Assembly: GCA_021162125.1 (NCBI GenBank)
Contig: JAGGZG010000103.1
Span: forward strand, 1 to 8,644
Source: Anaerolineae bacterium
GTDB taxonomy: Bacteria; Chloroflexota; Anaerolineae; JACIWR01
Reading direction: 5' to 3'
DNA: 8,644 nt
Numbering within the stretch: the first letter of the stretch is position 1; each line of letters starts with the position of its first letter. This document shows positions 1 to 5,761 of this stretch, piece by piece. The notes under the pieces were generated by a model. It was not told the origin of the DNA. It searched no databases and saw nothing but the letters and a program-made list of their open reading frames with translations. The translations under genes and the position numbers were made by a program.

Positions 1-35
1 CCAACCCCTCTCCCTCGTAGGGCGAGGGGCGTTGG
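1..35. repeat. Stem-loop repeat at the window edge
   Basis: CCAAC (1-5) pairs with GTTGG (31-35), CCCTC (6-10) with GAGGG (24-28), and CCCT (12-15) with AGGG (19-22) around a CGT loop, giving a long interrupted stem. It abuts the next GC hairpin, so two hairpin repeats stand in tandem after the operon. The repeat may continue beyond the window. Confidence 0.5.
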
Positions 36-37
36 CT

Positions 38-59
38 CCCTCTCCCCCAGGGGAGAGGG
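38..59. repeat. CCCTCTCC/GGAGAGGG hairpin repeat
   Basis: CCCTCTCCCC (38-47) and GGGGAGAGGG (50-59) form an almost loopless palindrome, realistically a nine-base-pair stem with a four-base loop. It is followed by CTGGGATGAGGGGG. This phrase is familiar as an abundant intergenic repeat in several bacterial phyla. It lies 52-73 bases after the HoxU-like stop and may act as a 3' end or stability element, but there is no T tract. Confidence 0.55.
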
Positions 60-111
60 CTGGGATGAGGGGGAGAATTGAATAACCCTGCCCTGCTGAT
101 CGCCTTCCAGC

Positions 112-807
112 TTATGAAGGCTCTTCCTCAGCCAATAACTCCTGGTAGTCGGAAACTGATTCGGGAACCAGGTAATGATCGCCGCAGACGCGGCACGGCC
201 TGGCCTGGAACTCCGAATGCCACTCGTGCGCCAGCCTGGGCCGGCCGATATCCTCCAGTGTGATGGCCCCGGTGGGACAGACAAAGACGCAGGTGCCGCA
301 GCCGATGCAAACACTGGATGCGATCTCGAAGGGTGGCTTGACTTTCTTCTCGATGCCGCGATTTATCAAACTGATGGCGCTGACCCCCACGATCTCCTGG
401 CAGGCCCGCACGCACAGGCCGCACAGGATACAGTCGTTCCCTTCGCCCTCCGGCTCAAACTGGGATTTTTCGACGCCTAATTCATCGGCGAGCTCACGGA
501 CTGCTTTAACGTCTGGGCAATCGGCCAACAGAAGTTCGATGATCATCCTGCGCGCCTCCAGGACAAGCGGTGAATTCGTCCGAATCACTGCGCCATCCTG
601 GGCGGGAAAGGAGCAAGATGACACCAGCCTGGCGCCCCTTCTCTCGTCCGCGAACTCTACGATGCAGAGCCGGCAGGCTCCGTAGGGTTTGAGCGCTTCG
701 TGATAACAGAGCGTGGGGATATAGATGCCATGCTCTCTGGCTGCTTCCAGAATCGTCATCCCTTCCTCGGCCACAACTTTCTGGTCGTCAATGGTCAACG
801 TAATCAC
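112..807 (-). CDS. Short NuoG/HoxU-type iron-sulfur subunit
   Basis: A 231-residue protein matching the N-terminal iron-sulfur part of NuoG and the length of HoxU (about 235). Residues 1-75 form a plant-ferredoxin-like [2Fe-2S] domain with C34, C45, C48 and C65 (CYHEALKPYGACRLC). The segment that holds the His-Cys3 [4Fe-4S] cluster in NuoG is degenerate: LLLADCPDVKAVREL keeps one Cys (C97) and no His. Two ferredoxin-type [4Fe-4S] motifs follow, C126/C129/C132/C136 and C167/C170/C173/C177. A C-terminal C205-x-x-C208 with H211 is extra and unexplained. It should wire the NuoF-type subunit to a catalytic subunit such as a [NiFe] or [FeFe] hydrogenase or a formate dehydrogenase. No molybdopterin or hydrogenase domain is fused to it. 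The GTG start lies ten bases after the upstream stop. No further gene appears in the remaining 111 bases. Confidence 0.9.
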   Translation of the reverse strand: MITLTIDDQKVVAEEGMTILEAAREHGIYIPTLCYHEALKPYGACRLCIVEFADERRGARLVSSCSFPAQDGAVIRTNSPLVLEARRMIIELLLADCPDVKAVRELADELGVEKSQFEPEGEGNDCILCGLCVRACQEIVGVSAISLINRGIEKKVKPPFEIASSVCIGCGTCVFVCPTGAITLEDIGRPRLAHEWHSEFQARPCRVCGDHYLVPESVSDYQELLAEEEPS

Positions 808-810
808 CGG

Positions 811-819
811 CTCCTCCTC
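811..819 (-). promoter_or_regulatory. Ribosome binding site overlapping the upstream stop; supports a GTG start
   Basis: The minus strand reads TGAGGAGGAGCCG then GTG (805-807). The stop codon of the NuoF-type gene overlaps the Shine-Dalgarno AGGAGG, which sits five bases before GTG. This supports GTG as the start of the HoxU-like gene and suggests translational coupling. Confidence 0.8.
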
Positions 820-2731
820 AACTCAACACCACTGCCCCGAACTTGCAGACCTCGTAGCAGGCCCCACACTTGATGCACAGCGCCGGGTCCAGTACGTGTG
901 GCTTCTTCTTCTCCCCAACGATAGCTTCCTGCGGGCAGACCCTGACGCAACGCCCGCAGCCGGTGCATTTCTCCGCGTCTATGGAGTACTCGATCAGCTC
1001 CCGGCAAACGCCCGCTGGACAGCGTTTCTCTTTGATATGGGCCTCGAATTCATCCCGGAAATAACGTATGGTGGTCAGGACGGGATTGGGAGCCGTCTGC
1101 CCCAGCCCACACAGTGAAGCGCCCTTGACCGTCACGGCCAACTGTTCAAGCAGCTCGATGTCTCCCTCTTTCCCTCTGCCCTCGGTGATGTCGGTGAGGA
1201 TCTTTTGCATCCTGTTGATCCCCAGGCGGCAGGGAATGCACTTGCCGCAAGACTCACCCTTGAGGAAGGTGAAAAAGTATTTGGCCAGGTCAACCATGCA
1301 AGTCCTGTCGTCCAGGACAATCATCCCCCCAGACCCCATGATCGATCCGGCCTGCGTGAGCTGCTCATAGTCCACCGGAAGATCAATTAACTCGGCGGGG
1401 ATGCATCCGCCCGAGGGGCCGCCGGTCTGCACTGCTTTGAACTCCCTACCGTCGGCTATTCCTCCGCCTGCCCCGTAGATAATCTGGCGCAGCGTTATCC
1501 CCATTGGGACCTCGATCAAGCTGTTGTTTGTGATCTTGCCTACCAGGGAAAAGACTTTTGTTCCTTTGCTGGTCTCGGTCCCGATTCTGGCGTACCAATC
1601 CCCTCCTCTGGCAACGATCACCGGGACATTGGCCCACGTCTCCACGTTGTTGATATTAGTCGGCTGGCCCCAGAGTCCGCTTTGGGCAGGGAAAGGCGGC
1701 CTGGGTCGTGGCTCGCCGGCCCGGCCCTCGATGGAGGCCATCAGTGCAGTTTCCTCTCCGCAGACAAAAGCTCCGGCCCCCATGCTGAGTTTGATCTGGA
1801 AATCCATGCCAGAGCCGAGGATATTCTGCCCCAACAGTCCGTACTCTTCGGCCTGCTGGATGGCTATGGTGAGCATCTCAATCGCCAGTGGGTACTCAGC
1901 GCGGACGTAGATGTAGCCCTCACTGGCCCCAATGGCGTAAGCTCCGATGATCATACCCTCTATCACAGTATGCGGATCCCCTTCGAGAACGCTTCTGTCC
2001 ATGTAAGCGCCTGGATCTCCTTCGTCGGCGTTACAGATAATATACTTGGTGTCGCCCTTGCTCTGCCGGGTGAACTTCCACTTGAGCCCGGTAGGAAAGC
2101 CCGCGCCTCCCCTGCCCCGCAGCCCCGAGCGGGTGATTTCCTCAATCACTTCCTCGGGAGACATCTCATTAAGAGCCTTGTACAGCGCCAGGTATCCGCC
2201 TCTGGCGATGTATTCGTCAATGCTTCTGGGGTCAATGATACCGCAGTTTCTCATGACGATCCGAACTTGATCCTTGAACAGGTCAATCTCTTTGTAGAGA
2301 GGAACCTGGTTCATTACCTGGACCTGGGCGTCGTCTGCGAGGTAGCTTCTCTTTGTGCCTTCGATCAGGTTCTCGTCCCCATCCAACCTCCCTATCGCCC
2401 ATTCTTTCACGATTTCTCCCTGAGCCAACGCTTCTACAATTTTGGGTACCCTCTTGGCAGTTATCTCTCCGTAAGTAATGCGCGGCTTTCCGGGCGATAG
2501 GACGTCAACCAGGGGCTCTTTGCAACACCAACCGATGCAACCCACTTGCCTGATGACCGCATCTACTCCCTGCCGGCTAACCTCGTTCAGCAGCGCATCG
2601 TACACTTCCTGGGCGCCCGAGGCCAAGCCACAGGTTGCCATGCCTACCATGATCTTTGTTTGGGATGGATAAAGGGCAGCAGTACCTCGCGCCCCGGCCA
2701 TCTCCAGATCTCTCAGAGTCAGTATTCTCAT
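818..2731 (-). CDS. NuoF/HndC/HydB-type FMN- and NAD(P)-binding subunit with HndB-like N-terminus and 2x[4Fe-4S] C-terminus
   Basis: A 637-residue subunit, close to the length of Thermotoga HydB. Residues 1-125 are an HndB-like thioredoxin-fold [2Fe-2S] domain: VGMATCGLASGAQEV (C34) and VGCIGWCCKEP (C65, C69, C70). The core has the FMN site GRGGAGFPTGLKWKF (206-220), the NADH glycine-rich loop GAGAFVCGEETALMASIEG (318-336) and the N3-type [4Fe-4S] ligands C495, C498, C501 (ESCGKCIPCRLG) and C541. Residues about 580-637 carry two ferredoxin [4Fe-4S] motifs, C589/C592/C595/C599 and C619/C622/C625/C629. NADH is oxidised or NAD(P)+ reduced at FMN. This domain set is known from NAD(P)-linked and flavin-based electron-bifurcating hydrogenases and formate dehydrogenases; which one applies depends on a catalytic subunit that is not in view. 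ATG 2731 lies four bases after the NuoE-type gene, with AGGAGAG upstream. Confidence 0.93.
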   Translation of the reverse strand: MRILTLRDLEMAGARGTAALYPSQTKIMVGMATCGLASGAQEVYDALLNEVSRQGVDAVIRQVGCIGWCCKEPLVDVLSPGKPRITYGEITAKRVPKIVEALAQGEIVKEWAIGRLDGDENLIEGTKRSYLADDAQVQVMNQVPLYKEIDLFKDQVRIVMRNCGIIDPRSIDEYIARGGYLALYKALNEMSPEEVIEEITRSGLRGRGGAGFPTGLKWKFTRQSKGDTKYIICNADEGDPGAYMDRSVLEGDPHTVIEGMIIGAYAIGASEGYIYVRAEYPLAIEMLTIAIQQAEEYGLLGQNILGSGMDFQIKLSMGAGAFVCGEETALMASIEGRAGEPRPRPPFPAQSGLWGQPTNINNVETWANVPVIVARGGDWYARIGTETSKGTKVFSLVGKITNNSLIEVPMGITLRQIIYGAGGGIADGREFKAVQTGGPSGGCIPAELIDLPVDYEQLTQAGSIMGSGGMIVLDDRTCMVDLAKYFFTFLKGESCGKCIPCRLGINRMQKILTDITEGRGKEGDIELLEQLAVTVKGASLCGLGQTAPNPVLTTIRYFRDEFEAHIKEKRCPAGVCRELIEYSIDAEKCTGCGRCVRVCPQEAIVGEKKKPHVLDPALCIKCGACYEVCKFGAVVLS

Positions 2732-2735
2732 CTGC

Positions 2736-3221
2736 CTACTCTCCTGTTGCGGGCTGGTACTTTTTCAGGACTTTGGGAACTCTCTCCTGCGTCAGATGGG
2801 CATAGGTGTCGTTGTCAATCCGCACTACCGGTGATAGGCTGCAACACCCCAGACAGCGGACTTCCTCCACCGTGAAACGGTAATCCTCCGTTGTGTCCCC
2901 CGACTCGAGATTCAACTCCCGTCTTATCTTGTCCAGAATCTTGTCCCCACCTTTGACGTGACAGGCGGTGCCCAGACAGACGCTGATCAGGTGCTCGCCC
3001 CTGGGAACCAGGCTGAAAACGTTGTAAAAAGTGGCCACGCTGTAGACCTGGCTCAGGGGTACACCCAGACGCTCGCTGAGCAGGATCAAGGCATCCTGCG
3101 GCAGGTAACGATAGCGCGCCTGGAGTTCCTCCATGACCGCGATCAATGAAACATCGGAGCCGTAGGGGTGATGGCCCAGAATGTCTTCAATGTCACTCAC
3201 GGAAAAGTCCGAGGCATCCAT
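2736..3221 (-). CDS. NuoE/HoxE/HndA-type [2Fe-2S] subunit of NADH-linked electron-transfer complex
   Basis: A 161-residue thioredoxin-fold iron-sulfur protein of the complex I 24-kDa (NuoE) family, normal in length. The [2Fe-2S] ligands are all present: C82 and C87 in VCLGTACHVKGG, and C123 and C127 in VRCLGCCSLSP. The helical N-terminal part has the usual YLPQDALILLSERLGVPLSQVYSVATFY block. It passes electrons to or from the FMN subunit encoded directly downstream, four bases after its stop. With that gene and the short NuoG-like gene it forms a soluble module, as in HoxEFU, Hnd or HydABC enzymes, rather than membrane complex I, whose other subunits are absent. It is the first gene of its operon. 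ATG 3221 follows a long purine run with AGGAGG about 13-15 bases upstream, a loose spacing, but no better start is visible. Confidence 0.93.
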   Translation of the reverse strand: MDASDFSVSDIEDILGHHPYGSDVSLIAVMEELQARYRYLPQDALILLSERLGVPLSQVYSVATFYNVFSLVPRGEHLISVCLGTACHVKGGDKILDKIRRELNLESGDTTEDYRFTVEEVRCLGCCSLSPVVRIDNDTYAHLTQERVPKVLKKYQPATGE

Positions 3222-3251
3222 TTCTTCTTCTTCCTCCTCCTGTCGCTCGCT

Positions 3252-3281
3252 TCTATACTCAGCGCAATTGGGTTCAGTGAA
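3252..3281 (-). promoter_or_regulatory. Possible sigma-70-type promoter for the electron-transfer operon
   Basis: On the minus strand TTCACT (3276-3281) and TATAGA (3252-3257) are 18 bases apart, each matching four of six consensus positions, and end about 30 bases before ATG 3221. The match is weak. The position suits an operon that must start after the terminator at 3649. Confidence 0.3.
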
Positions 3282-3320
3282 AACAGAGCCAAGCCCAATG
3301 TGTGCTTTTGACCCTCCAAA

Positions 3321-3376
3321 GCGTGTTGCGTGTTACGTGGTGCGTGATGGGACGGAACACGCAACACGCATCACAC
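3321..3376. repeat. Inverted array of heptanucleotide repeats
   Basis: Four consecutive seven-base units, GCGTGTT, GCGTGTT, ACGTGGT, GCGTGAT (3321-3348), are followed after seven bases by three units in inverted orientation, AACACGC, AACACGC, ATCACAC (3356-3376). The outer two units on each side make a perfect 14-base inverted repeat (3321-3334 with 3356-3369). It resembles the short tandem heptanucleotide repeats described in cyanobacteria. It lies 40 bases upstream of the possible -35 of the next operon, so it could be a dispersed repeat or an operator. Confidence 0.6.
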
Positions 3377-3478
3377 AACAACCAATCAGTCTCGCCCCAC
3401 TTTCACAAACTTAACTGCGCTCAGTATACATTATAGAATTACTCTCCAAGATTTGCGTTATGCGCGAGAATTTTTGTA

Positions 3479-3551
3479 GGACGCGGATTATACGGATGAA
3501 CACGGAGAAAAAAGAAACAGAAATCTGTGGAATCCGTGTGAATCCGTGTCC
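3479..3551. repeat. Dispersed intergenic repeat with CCGTGT/ACACGG arms
   Basis: AATCCGTGT occurs twice in tandem with a ten-base period (3531-3539, 3541-3549). Upstream, GGATGAACACGGA (3494-3506) is a near inverted copy: seven bases ACACGGA pair with TCCGTGT (3533-3539), then a 2x2 mismatch, then GGAT with ATCC. The sequence also contains CGCGGATTATACGGATG. Such CCGTGT/CCGCG phrases are familiar as scattered non-coding repeats in environmental bacterial genomes. Copy number here is not known. Confidence 0.5.
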
Positions 3552-3561
3552 CAAAGATTGG

Positions 3562-3580
3562 TTGCGGCCGGAAGCCGCGC
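3562..3580. repeat. GC hairpin, repeat-like
   Basis: GCGGC (3564-3568) and GCCGC (3574-3578) form a five-base-pair stem around CGGAA, extendable by a G-T pair. The phrase GCGGCCGGAAGCCGCGCT reads like a scattered intergenic repeat. That impression is from memory and needs a genome-wide count. Confidence 0.35.
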
Positions 3581-3648
3581 TATGAAATATACCACGGAAG
3601 GGATGAAAAACGCATAAAAAGATGGGCCTCGAGAATGAAAAAGGCATG

Positions 3649-3680
3649 AAAAAAGAGCGGCACGTTGCCGTGTGCCGCCC
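3649..3680 (-). terminator. Rho-independent terminator of the gatB–kinase–regulator unit
   Basis: On the minus strand GGGCGGCAC (3672-3680) pairs with GTGCCGCTC (3655-3663) over nine base pairs including one G-U, with an eight-base loop, followed at once by six T (3649-3654). It starts 35 bases after the response regulator stop. It separates this unit from the electron-transfer operon. Confidence 0.9.
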
Positions 3681-3715
3681 TTCGTAGCAGGGACGGGGTC
3701 AGATGGGTTGAGGGC

Positions 3716-4420
3716 TCAGGTGGTCTTGGGGCAGGCCAGCATGTAGCCCACACCGGGCGTGGTGAGGATGTACTTTGGGCTGTGAGGGTCTTCCTCCAAC
3801 TTCTGGCGCAGGTAGCGGACGTAGGCCCGCAGGTAGTCAATGTCGTCGCGGTACTCCGTTCCCCAGACCTGGGTCAGCAAATCCCGGTGTAACATTACCT
3901 TGTTGGCGTTGAGGGCCAGCACGCGCAGCAGCCGGTACTCAGTGGGCGTCAGCTTGACCTCCTTGCCCCGCACGAAAACCCGGCGCTGGGCAAACTGGAT
4001 GCGCAATTCACCGCAGGTCAATTCCGAGGTGGTGCGCACTTCCTCCGGGCAGCGGTAACGGCGCAGCACAGCCTTCACGCGGGCCAGCAACTCTTTGGCG
4101 CTGAAGGGTTTGGTCAGGTAGTCGTCGGCACCCGCATCGAACCCGCGCAGCAGGTCGTTCTCGCGCGCTTTGGCGGTGAGCATGATCACCGGCACGTCCG
4201 AGAACTCGCGCACCCGGCGGCAAACCTGGTAACCATCTATACCGTGTGGCAGACGAATATCCAGCAAAATGAGGTCGGGCTGTTCCAATGCAACAACCTC
4301 CAGCGCCGACTCACCGTTGTTCGCTGTCACGACCCGATAACCCACCGCGGTCAGCACTTCGTTCACCAGGCGCAGCAGGCGCGGCTCGTCATCCACGGCC
4401 AGGATCGTTGCTTCAACCAT
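3716..4420 (-). CDS. OmpR/KdpE-type response regulator
   Basis: A 234-residue DNA-binding response regulator, the likely partner of the overlapping histidine kinase. The receiver domain (about 1-120) has the acidic pair D10/D11, phospho-acceptor D54 in LILLDIRLP, T82 and K104 (DDYLTKPF), so phosphorylation should work normally. The C-terminal winged-helix domain (about 133-230) shows the family's VKLTPTEYRLLRVLALNANK, LLTQVWG, the recognition-helix region DYLRAYVRYLRQKLE and the terminal GVGYML hairpin. Overall it resembles KdpE-like regulators, but no potassium-transport gene is nearby, so the regulon is unknown. ATG 4420 follows AGAGGT at about five bases, inside the end of the kinase gene. 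A strong terminator follows the stop. Confidence 0.96.
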   Translation of the reverse strand: MVEATILAVDDEPRLLRLVNEVLTAVGYRVVTANNGESALEVVALEQPDLILLDIRLPHGIDGYQVCRRVREFSDVPVIMLTAKARENDLLRGFDAGADDYLTKPFSAKELLARVKAVLRRYRCPEEVRTTSELTCGELRIQFAQRRVFVRGKEVKLTPTEYRLLRVLALNANKVMLHRDLLTQVWGTEYRDDIDYLRAYVRYLRQKLEEDPHSPKYILTTPGVGYMLACPKTT

Positions 4421-5741
4421 CGAACACCTCTCTATTCCTCTCCTCGCTTTCCAGGTCGGCGCTCAGCCCACCCAGCGGTAGGGTGAAATAAAACGTCGAA
4501 CCTTTGCCCAGCTTGCTCTCGGCCCAGATGCGGCCGCCGTGACTTTGCACGATGGCCTGGGCAATAGGCAACCCCAGCCCTGAACCCGCCACGTGCTCTT
4601 CAAGTTCCCGCGCCCGAAAGAAGCGCTCGAACAGGCGGTTCAGGTTCTCCGGGGCGATGCCCACTCCCTGATCCGCGACGCTGATGATGACCTCACCCTG
4701 GCCCACCTCACCGCGCACCACCACCAGCCCACCGTGCGGGGAATACTTGACCGCGTTCTCCAACAAGTTGCGCAACACCTGGTGGATGCGCCTCGGATCG
4801 GCGTCCACGATGGGGAAGTGCGGCGGGAAGCTAACCACGAAACGGTGCTTGTCCGTGTAATGAAGCACGTCGTCCACTATCCCTCGTGCCAGGCGGGGCA
4901 GAAGGAGAGGTTCCGGCTTGATCTCCAACCGGCCAGCTTCGATCATGGAGGATTCCAGCAGGTCGCCGATGATTCCCTCCAGCTTGTCGGTTTCCTCGTC
5001 AATGATACGTAGGAACTCTGCCTGCTTGGCCGGCTCCCATTGAATCTCCTCCATCAGCAGGGCAGTGGAATAGCCCTTGATGGACGCCAGCGGGGTGCGC
5101 ATCTCGTGCGCCAATGCTGATAGCAGTTCCGACTTCAGGTGGTCATCTTTGGCGACGGCACGAGTGCGCTCGACCTCGGCCAGCAATCGCATACGGTCGG
5201 CGGCCAGTGCCACCAGGCTGGCCAAAGCTTGCAGCAACGGGATGTCAGCCTCGGTGAAGGCCGGCCCCGGCTGCCACTGCTCCAACAGCAACACGCCGGA
5301 GGTTTCATCTCCCAGCATCAGAGGGACGCCCAGCGCACTCCTGGGATGCACGACACCGCCGGCCGCCTTCTCCATGTGAACCATGTTCTCGGGGTGAATG
5401 TCTTCCCTGGCCGCTGCGACGGCCTGCGGTGTGGGGAACAGCCGTGGTTCACTGTCTGCGAACACTTTACCCGATATGCCTTCGCTCTTGCGGAAACGGG
5501 AACGCCGCAGGATAGCGGGGTCGTAGCCAATCGCGGCCTGGACGGCGAGGGCTTGCTCCCTCTCACCCCACAGCGACAAAATGCCTGCATCGGCGGGTTC
5601 GAACACATTGACGAGAGCCTCCACGGCCGTGGTGCAGAGTGATTGCAAGTCAGCGGCAGTCGCCAACGCGCGGGAAACGGTCAGCAGAGCCGATAACTCG
5701 CGGGAAAGCTGCCCGACGGGGATTGTGCTTTCTTCGCTCAA
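4413..5741 (-). CDS. Soluble GAF-domain sensor histidine kinase
   Basis: A 442-residue two-component sensor kinase. No membrane helix or signal peptide is visible, so it should sense an intracellular or diffusible signal. Residues about 17-185 form a GAF-type sensor domain (LLTVSRALATAADLQSL near its start, SALGVPLML later), joined by a short helix to HisKA. The phosphorylated histidine is H212 in SALAHEMRTPLASIKGY. The ATPase domain has its N box at LLENAVKYSP (N329), G1 at DQGVGIAP (D357), F box FERFFRA (371-377) and G2 GSGLGLPIA (386-394); all look intact. The ligand cannot be told: the GAF domain has one Cys and a few His but no obvious haem or cluster pattern. The gene starts with TTG, 20 bases after gatB, and its stop overlaps the response regulator start by 8 bases, so the two form a cognate pair. 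Confidence 0.95.
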   Translation of the reverse strand: MSEESTIPVGQLSRELSALLTVSRALATAADLQSLCTTAVEALVNVFEPADAGILSLWGEREQALAVQAAIGYDPAILRRSRFRKSEGISGKVFADSEPRLFPTPQAVAAAREDIHPENMVHMEKAAGGVVHPRSALGVPLMLGDETSGVLLLEQWQPGPAFTEADIPLLQALASLVALAADRMRLLAEVERTRAVAKDDHLKSELLSALAHEMRTPLASIKGYSTALLMEEIQWEPAKQAEFLRIIDEETDKLEGIIGDLLESSMIEAGRLEIKPEPLLLPRLARGIVDDVLHYTDKHRFVVSFPPHFPIVDADPRRIHQVLRNLLENAVKYSPHGGLVVVRGEVGQGEVIISVADQGVGIAPENLNRLFERFFRARELEEHVAGSGLGLPIAQAIVQSHGGRIWAESKLGKGSTFYFTLPLGGLSADLESEERNREVFDG

Positions 5742-5747
5742 TCTGAT

Positions 5748-5754
5748 ACCTCCC
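5748..5754 (-). promoter_or_regulatory. Ribosome binding site that fixes a TTG start for the histidine kinase
   Basis: The minus strand reads GGGAGGT six bases before TTG 5739-5741, an almost ideal Shine-Dalgarno at ideal spacing, inside the 20-base gap after gatB. No ATG or GTG with a comparable site lies nearby in frame, so TTG is the likely start. Confidence 0.8.
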
Positions 5755-5761
5755 AGCTTGT

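Larger units (their letters stand above)
3222..3715. other. 494-base intergenic region without a gene
   Basis: Going leftwards it holds the response regulator terminator, a GC hairpin, a CCGTGT-type repeat, an AT-richer stretch (about 3411-3478), an inverted array of seven-base units and a possible promoter with a purine-rich leader just before the NuoE-type gene. Open frames here (for example 3411-3647 minus) give low-complexity translations running through these repeats and show no recognisable family, so I call no gene. The leader directly before ATG 3221 is an almost pure run of A and G (3222-3241 on the minus strand) that contains AGGAGG. Confidence 0.7.

Noticed and set aside
1682..2500. 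272-residue open frame on the plus strand opposite the NuoF-type gene
   Set aside because: It lies wholly antisense to a strongly conserved gene, has no recognisable motif, and is the kind of shadow expected opposite GC-rich coding sequence.
112..3221. Part of respiratory complex I (nuo operon)
   Set aside because: The NuoF-type subunit has extra HndB-like and ferredoxin domains, the NuoG-type subunit stops after the cluster region, and no nuoA-D or membrane subunits are present.
3321..3376. CRISPR-like array
   Set aside because: The units are seven bases long, contiguous without spacers and partly inverted; no cas gene is present.
3411..3647. 78-residue minus-strand open frame in the intergenic gap
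   Set aside because: It runs through the CCGTGT repeat and the GC hairpin, has a low-complexity Phe/Ile/Arg composition, and lies after the terminator without a convincing promoter or ribosome site.
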